Of a stretch of DNA of 32,271 bases, positions 24,637 through 32,225 are shown in pieces. The first letter of the stretch is position 1. Every line of letters begins with the position of its first letter. A program made the position numbers and the translations under genes. A model generated the notes under the pieces. That model worked only from the letters and a program-made list of their open reading frames with translations. It was not told where the DNA came from and made no database searches. The stretch lies in assembly GCA_938010715.1 (NCBI GenBank), contig CALLVG010000032.1, positions 1-32,271 on the forward strand. The letters are read 5' to 3'. The stretch is from an uncultured Saprospiraceae bacterium. Lineage in GTDB: Bacteria > Bacteroidota > Bacteroidia > Chitinophagales > Saprospiraceae.

Positions 24637-24643
24637 TGAATAC

Positions 24644-24952
24644 TTAGGTTAATTTAACCTGAATATCAACCCCGCTGGGCAATTCCAATTTAGATAATGC
24701 GTCAACTGTCTTCTGAGTCGGTGTATAGATCTCAATAAGACGCGTGTGTGTACGCAACTGAAACTGCTCCCGAGATTTTTTATTCACGTGCGGAGAACGC
24801 AATACTGTGAAGATCTTTTTCTCGTTTGGCAGCGGAATCGGTCCAGTCACTACGGCACCTGAGGTACGTACTGTCTTTACGATTTTCTCCGTTGATTTAT
24901 CCACTAAATTGTGGTCGTATGAACGGAGTTTGATTCTAATTTTTTGATTCAT
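24644..24952 (-). CDS. rpsJ: Ribosomal protein uS10
   Basis: uS10 is a 30S head protein that also binds NusB in antitermination (family knowledge). The 102-residue protein shows [40 protein letters not shown] and [20 protein letters not shown], ending [12 protein letters not shown]. It is isolated: a terminator-like hairpin separates it from fusA upstream, and another hairpin plus a -7 element separates it from rplC. I found no strong promoter of its own, so read-through from fusA may drive it. Confidence 0.98.
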   Translation of the reverse strand: MNQKIRIKLRSYDHNLVDKSTEKIVKTVRTSGAVVTGPIPLPNEKKIFTVLRSPHVNKKSREQFQLRTHTRLIEIYTPTQKTVDALSKLELPSGVDIQVKLT

Positions 24953-25035
24953 GCCTGATATTGACTATTAAAGTGTCAACTTCGATTAATAATAATTCTA
25001 AAATATATGACCAATTCCATAAGAATAAGGTCTTT

Positions 25036-25068
25036 AAAAACCCCAATTTGACCAAAGGCCAAACTGGG
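25036..25068 (-). terminator. Terminator or attenuator after fusA
   Basis: On the minus strand CCCAGTTTGGCC (25057-25068) pairs along all 12 positions with GGTCAAATTGGG (25042-25053), two of them G-U, around a 3-nt TTT loop. GTTTTT follows directly (25036-25041). It starts 14 nt beyond the fusA stop. A compact stem with a T-tract makes this a good intrinsic terminator, though rpsJ downstream needs some read-through. Confidence 0.65.
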
Positions 25069-25082
25069 ATTGATAATTCTAT

Positions 25083-27212
25083 TTAGGCTGTTACGCCGTT
25101 TGCTTTTTCAATTACTTCTGCAGAAATACTCGCTGGAGCAGCTGCGTAATGTGAAAACTCCATTGTAGAGTTTGCACGACCCGAAGTAATTGTACGTAAA
25201 GATGTTACATAACCGAACATCTCAGAAAGTGGAACATCTGCTTGAACTGCAATCGCACCTCCTGCTCTTGGCTCTTGACCTTTAGGGAATCCACGACGAC
25301 GGTTTAAGTCACCGATAACATTACCTACATATTCTTCTGGAGTTACAACTTCTAATTTCATGATAGGCTCCATTAAGGTTGGCTTACATGATTTTGCAGC
25401 TACACGGAATCCTTCTTTTGCACAAAGTTCGAAGGCGATTGGCTTTGAATCCACTGTGTGCATTCCACCATCGTAAACTCTAACTTTCATTGCGTCAATC
25501 GGGAAACCAGCTAAAATTCCGTTTTCCATCATAGAAGTGAAACCATCTTTGATTGGCTTTTGATAGTTCTTATCAATTTTACCACCAACAATAGCCCATT
25601 CAAATTGTAACTTAGTTTTTCCTGATTTGAAGTCATCACTTTCCATGAATTCTTCGTCAGCAGGTCCAAGTTCGAAAGACATATCTGCGAATAAACCAGA
25701 ACCACCCGATTGTTTTTTCAATCGCTCTCTGTGATCTGTTTTCATCAATAAAGCCTCACGGTAATTCACCTGTGGCTGACCTTGGTTACATTCTACTTTA
25801 AACTCACGTTTCAGACGGTCAATGATAATCTCAAGGTGTAATTCACCCATACCACTGATTACAGTTTGATTCGTTTCGTCGTCGTATTTTACTTTGAATG
25901 TTGGATCTTCTTCTGACAACTTCGCTAAACCCATTCCCAACTTATCTAAGTCTTTTTGAGTTTTAGGCTCAATTGCAATACCGATTACTGGGTCTGGGAA
26001 AGTCATACTTTCCAAAACAATCGGGTTGTTGGGGTCACATAAAGTATCCCCAGTTCTAATATCTTTGAACCCTACTGCTGCTGCAATATCACCAGCCTCT
26101 ACTCTTGTAATAGGATTTTGCTTATTTGAGTGCATTTGGTATAAGCGAGAGATTCTCTCTTTGTTACCACTTCTTGTATTCAAAACATAAGAACCTGCAT
26201 CCAACGCACCAGAATAAGCACGAATAAAACACAATCTTCCTACATAAGGATCTGTTGCAATTTTGAATGCTAAGGCAGCAAAAGGATCAGAAACCTTTGG
26301 TTGACGTGTAATTGGTTCATCCGTCTTGGGATGAATTCCCTCTACTCCTTCTACATCTAGTGGAGAAGGCATCAATTCACAAACATAATCCAATAGTGCC
26401 TGAACTCCTTTGTTTTTGAAAGCAGAACCACACATCATTGGTGTGATTTTCATGTCAATTGTTGCTTGACGGATAACATTCATCAACTCTTGAGGAGTAA
26501 TAGAACTCGCATCGTCGAAGAATTTTTCCATCAACGCATCATCATATTCTGCTACAGATTCGATTAATTCTGCTCTCCACTTCTCTGCATCTTCTTTAAC
26601 ATCAGCAGGCATATCAATAACTTCGTAAGTCATTCCGAAGTCACTCTCATTCCAAACACGTGCCTCCATAGTTAACAAATCAACTACGCCTTTGAATGTT
26701 TCCTCCGCACCAATTGGAACTTGCAATGGAATTGCATTAGCGCCTAATTTTTCTTTCACGTCATTTACAACCATGAAAAAATCGGCACCTGAGCGATCCA
26801 TTTTATTTACAAACCCAATACGGGGTACTTTATATCTATCGGCTTGACGCCAAACTGTCTCTGATTGCGGCTCTACTCCATCTACAGATGAAAACAAAGC
26901 AACTACACCATCTAACACACGCAATGAACGCTCAACCTCTACTGTGAAATCAACGTGACCTGGTGTATCAATAATATTGATATCATAGTCTTGATCATTC
27001 CATTTCCAAGAAGTTCTTGTTGCTGCTGAAGTAATAGTGATTCCACGCTCTTGCTCTTGCTCCATCCAGTCCATAGTGGCTGCACCATCATGAACTTCAC
27101 CTATCTTATGAGAAATACCAGTATAATACAGAATACGTTCTGTAGTTGTAGTTTTACCTGCATCAATGTGCGCAGCAATACCAATATTTCTTCTAAATTT
27201 TAAATCTGCCAT
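25083..27212 (-). CDS. fusA: Elongation factor G
   Basis: EF-G drives GTP-dependent translocation. The 709-residue protein has all G motifs: [20 protein letters not shown] (13-32), [10 protein letters not shown] (56-65), DTPGHVDF (82-89), NKMD (about 135-138) and GSAFKNKGV (G5). Later domains include [38 protein letters not shown] and, in domain [21 protein letters not shown]. It is a full-length canonical form rather than a ribosome-protection paralogue, as the str-operon position confirms. No tuf gene follows. Confidence 0.98.
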   Translation of the reverse strand: MADLKFRRNIGIAAHIDAGKTTTTERILYYTGISHKIGEVHDGAATMDWMEQEQERGITITSAATRTSWKWNDQDYDINIIDTPGHVDFTVEVERSLRVLDGVVALFSSVDGVEPQSETVWRQADRYKVPRIGFVNKMDRSGADFFMVVNDVKEKLGANAIPLQVPIGAEETFKGVVDLLTMEARVWNESDFGMTYEVIDMPADVKEDAEKWRAELIESVAEYDDALMEKFFDDASSITPQELMNVIRQATIDMKITPMMCGSAFKNKGVQALLDYVCELMPSPLDVEGVEGIHPKTDEPITRQPKVSDPFAALAFKIATDPYVGRLCFIRAYSGALDAGSYVLNTRSGNKERISRLYQMHSNKQNPITRVEAGDIAAAVGFKDIRTGDTLCDPNNPIVLESMTFPDPVIGIAIEPKTQKDLDKLGMGLAKLSEEDPTFKVKYDDETNQTVISGMGELHLEIIIDRLKREFKVECNQGQPQVNYREALLMKTDHRERLKKQSGGSGLFADMSFELGPADEEFMESDDFKSGKTKLQFEWAIVGGKIDKNYQKPIKDGFTSMMENGILAGFPIDAMKVRVYDGGMHTVDSKPIAFELCAKEGFRVAAKSCKPTLMEPIMKLEVVTPEEYVGNVIGDLNRRRGFPKGQEPRAGGAIAVQADVPLSEMFGYVTSLRTITSGRANSTMEFSHYAAAPASISAEVIEKANGVTA

Positions 27213-27313
27213 TTTAAATGTATCTGATAGTATTAAGTAAAAATGTTTAAAAGAAAGTATATACTCAAAAACGGTTTACTTGTTACTAAGCTGGTTTGGA
27301 TATATTTATAAAA

Positions 27314-27781
27314 TTAAACTCTAAAGTGTGCAAATGCTCTATTTGCCTCTGCCATTCTGTGCGTATCCTCTTTTCTCTTCACCGCTGCTCCTTCATTTTT
27401 AGCTGCTGCTAAAATTTCTGCTGACATTTTTTGAGCGAATCCTTTTCCACTTCTTTCTCTTGCAAATTTCACCATCCACTTCATTCCGATAGAAACTTTT
27501 CTTGCAGCTCTAATTTCAGTTGGAATCTGGAATGTAGCCCCACCGATTCTTCTACTTCTTACTTCAACCTGTGGCATAACATTATTCAATGCAGCTTTCC
27601 ATACTTTGTGCGGATCTTCACCTGATTTTTCTGCTACAATATCCATTGCATCATAAAAAACAGTGAAAGCAGTTGATTTTTTCCCTTGCAACATCATGTT
27701 ATTTACAAACTGAGTGATTGCAATGTCACCAAACCTTGGGTCTGGTTGAATAATCCGCTTTTTTGGTTTACGTTTACGCAT
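27314..27781 (-). CDS. rpsG: Ribosomal protein uS7
   Basis: uS7 organises the 30S head and the E site. The 155-residue protein shows MRKRKPKKRIIQPDPRFGDI, QFVNNMMLQGKKSTAFTVFY, KAALNNVMPQVEVRSRRIGG and EDTHRMAEANRAFAHFRV at the C-terminus. It follows rpsL by 35 nt and precedes fusA by 101 nt. Confidence 0.98.
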   Translation of the reverse strand: MRKRKPKKRIIQPDPRFGDIAITQFVNNMMLQGKKSTAFTVFYDAMDIVAEKSGEDPHKVWKAALNNVMPQVEVRSRRIGGATFQIPTEIRAARKVSIGMKWMVKFARERSGKGFAQKMSAEILAAAKNEGAAVKRKEDTHRMAEANRAFAHFRV

Positions 27782-27816
27782 TGTATTATAAAATTAAATG
27801 ATTCTTTCTAAATTGA

Positions 27817-28191
27817 TTATTTCTTTGGCATTTTCGCTCCGTAACGTGAACGAGCGGTCAAACGACCCTCAACTCCCGCTGTATCAAGCGCACCCCTTAC
27901 GATAGTATATCTTACACCCGGTAAGTCTTTTACTCTACCTCCTCTCACCAAAACAATTGAGTGTTCTTGTAAATTATGTCCTTCACCTGGGATATAACAA
28001 ATAACCTCAAGGCCATTAGTCAAACGAACTTTTGCAACTTTACGAAGAGCTGAGTTAGGCTTCTTTGGTGTAGTCGTATAAACACGAGTACAAACTCCAC
28101 GTTTCTGTGGAGATGAATCCAATGCTCTTGATTTACTCTTGGAGATAATTTGTTTTCTCCCTTTACGAACAAGTTGATTAATGGTTGGCAT
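27817..28191 (-). CDS. rpsL: Ribosomal protein uS12
   Basis: uS12 monitors codon-anticodon pairing at the decoding centre. The 124-residue protein shows [40 protein letters not shown] and [20 protein letters not shown]. Lys43 and Lys88 (42 and 87 in E. coli numbering) are the wild-type residues associated with streptomycin sensitivity. Asp89 is the conserved residue methylthiolated in E. coli. It is the first gene of the cluster and has a near-consensus promoter about 100 nt upstream. Confidence 0.98.
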   Translation of the reverse strand: MPTINQLVRKGRKQIISKSKSRALDSSPQKRGVCTRVYTTTPKKPNSALRKVAKVRLTNGLEVICYIPGEGHNLQEHSIVLVRGGRVKDLPGVRYTIVRGALDTAGVEGRLTARSRYGAKMPKK

Positions 28192-28292
28192 ATATACTAT
28201 ATTGAATGTATTATCGTATTTTCACTCCTCAATTCTACCCCTTCTGAGTTATATATTTTAATATAATTTCATGCTTCCTAAAAAAGCGAGCG

Positions 28293-28324
28293 CAAAGGTA
28301 CATTTTTATTAAGGAAATTTCAAA
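28293..28324 (-). promoter_or_regulatory. rpsL: Promoter of the rpsL-rpsG-fusA segment
   Basis: On the minus strand TTTG (28321-28324) and TACCTTTG (28293-28300) are separated by exactly 20 nt, a perfect match to the Bacteroidota sigma consensus, and GCGC follows. The predicted start is near 28286, giving an rpsL leader of about 95 nt. This is the best promoter in the window and the likely main entry to the ribosomal cluster. Confidence 0.75.
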
Positions 28325-28628
28325 ATGGAAACGCAAGTTTTTTACGCTTATTAATCGTTAATGTTTTCTATCTTGAAATAATTCTGAAAAGCGCCTTTTT
28401 TATAGTTTTTTTGGACTGTAAATGCTTGAAATCCCAAATAACAAAAGGCAGATTAATCAATAGTCTTTATTCTAAAATAATTTGTATGCAATTCAAAAAC
28501 TTCTTTTTCTGCTACTTTTCGTTAAAAAATTGAACAATCCGCCGCGGCGAATACTTAATTTTCTGCCTCAATTATCGAAAAAATAAGCATCGATTGCTCT
28601 ACAACTCATTTTAGAAGAAAGACTAATA

Positions 28629-28748
28629 AGTATTACTCAAAAAATAACTTCCCTCTTCAATTCAAAAAATTAGCTCGAAAAACCTCATTATCAATCACTT
28701 TTCCTTCACTAATTTTTTGAAATCGGGAACTTATTTTTTGAGCGTTTC
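28629..28748. repeat. Dispersed palindromic repeat, copy 2
   Basis: A 120-bp near-identical, same-orientation partner of 8803-8921. Its palindrome is better preserved: outer arms CTCAAAAAATAACTTCCC (28636-28653) and GGGAACTTATTTTTTGAG (28725-28742) pair with one mismatch, and inner arms TTCAAAAAATTAG (28661-28673) and CTAATTTTTTGAA (28709-28721) pair perfectly. It lies 39 nt past the cutC stop. No clear target duplication is seen at this copy. Confidence 0.75.
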
Positions 28749-28787
28749 TAAACAATTAGAAAATAAAGTAAATTAAAAATTATAGCG

Positions 28788-29408
28788 CTACACGAATGGT
28801 ACAATCTTCCGTCCATGATACCAAGTTCCTCCTATTAATTCATGAATTTTTTCAATATTGGAATCATTCACCTTCCCAGCAGAAATGATATCTAATTTTG
28901 AATCAAATTGATTTACCAATTTTTGCAGAACCATACTTCCATCTTTTGCAGTGGCTTTACCTCCTGATGTCAATACACTCGAAATCGTTTTTATATTAGA
29001 GATCGATTCAATTGCCTCATAAATGTTGGGTGTCACATCAATCGCTTTGTGAAAGGTTACTTTTAAGGGAAAACTCAAGTCTGCGAGCTTTTTTGTGTTT
29101 TCAACATCAACAGTCTTGTTTTCTTTTAGTATTCCCAAAACGACACCTTCTACCTTTATTTTTTTACAAAAAAGAATAGAACGTTTCATTTGCTCTATTT
29201 CCTCCTTTGAATAGATAAAATCACCTGGTCGAGGGCGAATCATTACTCGGATAGGTATATTTACTTTTTCCATTACTTGAACAATAAGCTCCTCTGTAGG
29301 TGTCAAACCATCGTTATCCAAATCTGCACATAACTCTATTCTATCAGCTCCGTTCCTTTCGGCTAAGATGGCTTCCTTTATTGTCTCAAGGCAAGATTCC
29401 TTTTTCAT
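28788..29408 (-). CDS. cutC: CutC family protein
   Basis: CutC-family TIM-barrel protein, historically linked to copper homeostasis, with a true function that is still debated. From the chosen ATG at 29408 it has 206 residues: MKKESCLETIKEAILAERNG, then GADRIELCADLDNDGLTPTE, MIRPRPGDFIYSKEE, VTFHKAIDVTP, SVLTSGG and a shortened end YHGRKIVPFV. The end is shorter than E. coli CutC (about 248). An upstream in-frame start at 29510 is unlikely: the extra 34 residues have no family similarity and overlap the peroxidase terminator. A -7 element sits so close to the ATG that the mRNA may be nearly leaderless. Confidence 0.88.
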   Translation of the reverse strand: MKKESCLETIKEAILAERNGADRIELCADLDNDGLTPTEELIVQVMEKVNIPIRVMIRPRPGDFIYSKEEIEQMKRSILFCKKIKVEGVVLGILKENKTVDVENTKKLADLSFPLKVTFHKAIDVTPNIYEAIESISNIKTISSVLTSGGKATAKDGSMVLQKLVNQFDSKLDIISAGKVNDSNIEKIHELIGGTWYHGRKIVPFV

Positions 29409-29413
29409 GGGTG

Positions 29414-29421
29414 CAAAGTTA
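29414..29421 (-). promoter_or_regulatory. -7 element immediately upstream of cutC
   Basis: The minus-strand octamer TAACTTTG is an exact TAnnTTTG and is followed by CACCC and the ATG. Transcription would begin at or within a few bases of the start codon. No TTTG lies at the ideal -33 spacing. It supports the 29408 start over any upstream start. Confidence 0.45.
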
Positions 29422-29508
29422 AATTTTAAACAAAAAAATATCGTTCTTAGACAAATTCTGTGATCAGGTCGAGGTGGAAAATTTATTGACTGATAATTGT
29501 TATGAAAC

Positions 29509-29540
29509 AAAGCCCAACCTGATTACTCAGATTGGGCTTT
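29509..29540 (-). terminator. Terminator hairpin of the cytochrome c peroxidase gene
   Basis: AAAGCCCAA (29509-29517) pairs perfectly with TTGGGCTTT (29532-29540), and CTGA/TCAG inside extends the stem around a TTAC loop. On the minus strand the stem ends in TTTGTTTC. It begins 26 nt past the peroxidase stop. The arms also carry A on the 5' side, so it could work in both directions. Confidence 0.6.
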
Positions 29541-29566
29541 ATTCCTTCGAAGTGAAATAGTAGCTT

Positions 29567-30676
29567 CTAATTAAATGGATTGCTAAACTTTTCATCATTA
29601 ATGAAAGTTTCATCCGTCAAGGTATTCATGAAGGCTACCAAAGCTTTCTTTTCTATAGAAGTCAAATCCATACGGATTGGCTCTCCATTTGAATCTCGGA
29701 ACCGGACATCCAAGTTTGGATTATCTTTGATACCGTGGTCATAAAAATCTACAACTTCTTCTAATGTTTCGTAACGTCCATCGTGCATATATGGAGCAGT
29801 GAGTGCGACGTTCCTCAAAGATGGAATACGGAATCGACCGTTTTCAATTCCTTTGTCAGAGTATTCAGCATCTAATCCAATATTCGTAGCTCCTCTCAAG
29901 GAATTATTGTCATAGTATGAATTGATAGAGGAGAAATTCGCCCCAGCATGACATGCACTACACTGGCCTTTACTACTGAAAAATATCTCTTTTCCTAAAT
30001 TTTCTAAAGAAGAATACTCGCTGAAATCATTGCTACTCAATGCAACGTCATATTTTGCACTTACAGATTTCATTGACCCTAAAAATTGAGCCATCGCATC
30101 TGAAATTCTATCAGCAGTAATATTTTTATCACCGTATGCTTTTTCGAAAAGCGCTGGATAGTAATCTGTAGCTGCTAATTTGGTAGTTAACATATCAATA
30201 TCTTCCATTCCCATTTCAATATGGTTTTGGATTGGTTCTAAAATCAAATCTTTGAGAGAGTTGACTCTTGAATCCCAAAATAGGTTATTGCTAATAGAGC
30301 CATTCGCAATACTTAGAGAATTTCTTGGCGTAACTTTTCCTCCAAAACCTATACTGCCAACTGCTCCGTCTGCAAAACCTTTTGATTGGTGATGACAAGA
30401 AGCACAAGCAACTGAATTATTTAGTGACATGTTGTTGTCGTAAAACAAAACTCTACCTAATGTAGCGCCATCATTAGTTACATCTGGATTAACTCGCGTA
30501 ACAAAATTAAATCTCGAAAGGAAGTGATCTGGATAATCTAACCCTTCGTAATCGAATGCTTGCTCTGGTAAATTAAGTTTCGGTTGTACTCCACTTACAT
30601 CAGGCTCAAGATGATTACAAGCAGCAAAAAATATCATCACCATCAAGCTGAAAAGTAATAAATAATGTTTTTTCAT
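29567..30676 (-). CDS. Di-heme cytochrome c peroxidase, lipoprotein (CCP/MauG family)
   Basis: This envelope protein probably reduces hydrogen peroxide with electrons from periplasmic carriers. From the ATG at 30676 it has 369 residues, with a lipoprotein signal (MKKHYLLLFSLMVMIFFAAC, Cys20). The two c-type heme sites are CASCH (Cys91, Cys94, His95) in SVACASCHHQSKGFADG, and CSACH (Cys239, Cys242, His243) in SKGQCSACHAGANF. The probable distal Met ligand is Met297 in APYMHDGRYETLEEVVDFYD. RIPSLRNVALTAPYMHDGRY is highly typical of the family. A TTG three codons upstream could also be read as start but is less likely. Confidence 0.92.
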   Translation of the reverse strand: MKKHYLLLFSLMVMIFFAACNHLEPDVSGVQPKLNLPEQAFDYEGLDYPDHFLSRFNFVTRVNPDVTNDGATLGRVLFYDNNMSLNNSVACASCHHQSKGFADGAVGSIGFGGKVTPRNSLSIANGSISNNLFWDSRVNSLKDLILEPIQNHIEMGMEDIDMLTTKLAATDYYPALFEKAYGDKNITADRISDAMAQFLGSMKSVSAKYDVALSSNDFSEYSSLENLGKEIFFSSKGQCSACHAGANFSSINSYYDNNSLRGATNIGLDAEYSDKGIENGRFRIPSLRNVALTAPYMHDGRYETLEEVVDFYDHGIKDNPNLDVRFRDSNGEPIRMDLTSIEKKALVAFMNTLTDETFINDEKFSNPFN

Positions 30677-30751
30677 AACTAACAAAGATTTAATAGTTGA
30701 ATAAATAGCATCTTTCGACCCCTAAAATTAGAGATATTTATTCGAAAAATA

Positions 30752-30783
30752 CAAATATATAATGTTAACAGTAGTGATAAAAA
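30752..30783 (-). promoter_or_regulatory. Possible promoter of the cytochrome c peroxidase gene
   Basis: On the minus strand TATATTTG (30752-30759) matches TAnnTTTG exactly, with TTTT (three of four -33 bases) 20 nt upstream. It lies 75 nt before the ATG, in the 142-nt gap after the beta-barrel gene. Confidence 0.4.
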
Positions 30784-30827
30784 ACTGCCTGACCTTGATT
30801 GAAGTTGGATAGGCTATTAATTAAGAA

Positions 30828-31445
30828 CTAACCATTAGACTTTCTTTTTCGCGCTCGTTTGGGAACTAAAAAATTAAGCGTTAATCCAACTGGAGGAATA
30901 AATAATATTGTAGGCCCATCATCTCCTCCTGCACCCAAGTAAAAGGCAGTTTCTACATTCAAACTCACTTTTGGATTTACAAAATACTCAATCCCCCAAA
31001 CGACTCCTGTACCGAAAACGCCCGATTCATTATTGCTTGCATTGGACAGATTGAATCCACCTCCAGAAATAAAGAAATCTAATCCAAAACTATAAGACCA
31101 ACTTTCGTAAAATGACTTCTTTTTTTCCCATCCCATCCTCATATTAAACGTCGCTGTACTATTATTAAAAGATTCATTTGTAAGATTGGCTCCTAATCCA
31201 AATCTAAACGCATTATTATCTCTATATGAACGGTAGGTCATCATATAAGGCCCTGCAACCAAAGGATTTGAACGATTAAATGGAATCAATTGCGTTAACA
31301 ATGGCGTCATATTGAGTCCAATCATTTTGTAACGCTCTGGCAACTCATATTTTGGCTCATTGGATAATTCAACAATGGAATCATCTTGAGAAAACCCTAC
31401 TATCGCAATCATCAAAGCTCCTATTGATAATATAATCTTTTTCAT
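30828..31445 (-). CDS. Outer-membrane beta-barrel protein, paralogue A
   Basis: This 205-residue exported protein has the signal peptide MKKIILSIGALMIAIVGFSQ and then alternating strands rich in aromatic and Gly residues, as in small porin-like barrels: YMMTYRSYRDNNAFRFGLGA, RMGWEKKKSFYESWSYSFGL, NVETAFYLGAG and VGLTLNFLVPK. It ends with a basic tail (KRARKRKSNG) beyond the last strand instead of a terminal aromatic residue. It shares the segment pattern GLNxT..., (D/G)PY and (A/N)xxRF with the protein encoded just upstream, so the two are probably a tandem duplication. No specific function can be assigned. Confidence 0.78.
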   Translation of the reverse strand: MKKIILSIGALMIAIVGFSQDDSIVELSNEPKYELPERYKMIGLNMTPLLTQLIPFNRSNPLVAGPYMMTYRSYRDNNAFRFGLGANLTNESFNNSTATFNMRMGWEKKKSFYESWSYSFGLDFFISGGGFNLSNASNNESGVFGTGVVWGIEYFVNPKVSLNVETAFYLGAGGDDGPTILFIPPVGLTLNFLVPKRARKRKSNG

Positions 31446-31463
31446 CTCTTTTTAATTTTAAAT

Positions 31464-32111
31464 TTAAAAAATCATGATTAAATAAAGAGATGATGGGATT
31501 GAAGGCGCTATCTTAAAACCTGTCGAATTGTTTTCTATCGGTGGTGCGCCACGACCTTCGTCGAGGCTATCTTTCCGACTGTTTACTACTCCATAAATAG
31601 ATGCTTCAGTCGAAAGAGCGATACGTTTCATTAATTGAAATTGAATACCTAAAACTGGACCTCCTCCAACACCAAAAGTGCTATTTTCTGTGAAAATTGA
31701 ACCTGAATTGAATAAAGAGAAGTCAACTTTTTCAAGTTGATACTCTACAGTTGCATCAATTCCGTAATAAATCATAAACCTTTTATCAATTGGTTTTCTA
31801 AACTCATACCCTCCTCGGAAAAATAATAATGATTCCTCAACCTTACGGTTTCCGTTGATTAGAAATTCGGATTTTGATTGAGTATTAAAGTTAGTTGCAA
31901 ATCGTGCAGCGCCTTTTGAGTTACCAAATTTCAAAGTAAATAAATAAGGATCTTTTGAAAGACCGCTTCCACCCGAATTGAAAAAACCTGCCAAAGTATT
32001 GGTGATATTAAGACCAACTTCCGTATTGCGTTTGGACTTCCTCTCCTTTTCTTGGCCGAAAAGGGAGACACTAAATAAAAAAATTAAAAAAATAAAGTTG
32101 AGGCGTTTCAT
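31464..32111 (-). CDS. Outer-membrane beta-barrel protein, paralogue B
   Basis: From the ATG at 32111 the protein has 215 residues with the signal peptide MKRLNFIFLIFLFSVSLFGQ. The mature part shows barrel-type strands: TEVGLNITNTLAGFF, DPYLFTLKFGNSKGAARFAT, ESLLFFRGGYEFRK, YGIDATVEYQLEKVDF and FGVGGGPVLGIQFQL. It ends PSSLYLIMIF with a terminal Phe, as usual for BAM-dependent outer-membrane proteins. An in-frame start at 32168 would add 19 residues before the signal peptide and is less likely. It is 18 nt upstream of paralogue A, so both are probably co-transcribed. Confidence 0.78.
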   Translation of the reverse strand: MKRLNFIFLIFLFSVSLFGQEKERKSKRNTEVGLNITNTLAGFFNSGGSGLSKDPYLFTLKFGNSKGAARFATNFNTQSKSEFLINGNRKVEESLLFFRGGYEFRKPIDKRFMIYYGIDATVEYQLEKVDFSLFNSGSIFTENSTFGVGGGPVLGIQFQLMKRIALSTEASIYGVVNSRKDSLDEGRGAPPIENNSTGFKIAPSIPSSLYLIMIF

Positions 32112-32225
32112 TCTACTGCTTTTAGTTTCAAAATCCAAAACTACAAACTTGACCGTTTTTTTATGCAAATCGATACTTTAACTTTTTCTAATATTTACAA
32201 TGACAGTAGAATTTATGAAAAGGTT

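Larger units (their letters stand above)
28192..28787. other. Intergenic region between cutC and rpsL
   Basis: The 596 bp hold no gene that I can support. Present are the rpsL promoter (28293-28324), an approximately 90-nt AT-rich rpsL leader, an AT-rich stretch with the 10-bp palindrome CGCCGCGGCG near 28540, and copy 2 of the palindromic repeat (28629-28748) directly after cutC. Confidence 0.65.

Noticed and set aside
24953-25082. Expected tuf gene after fusA
   Set aside because: The gap of 130 nt has only a terminator. Absence of tuf here is the normal Bacteroidota arrangement and not a deletion.
29409-29510. N-terminal extension of CutC from an upstream ATG
   Set aside because: The extra 34 residues have no CutC similarity and overlap the peroxidase terminator and the -7 element; the ATG at 29408 begins the family alignment.
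32112-32168. Upstream start for beta-barrel paralogue B
   Set aside because: It would place 19 charged and polar residues before a perfect signal peptide that starts MKRLNF; the ATG at 32111 is preferred.
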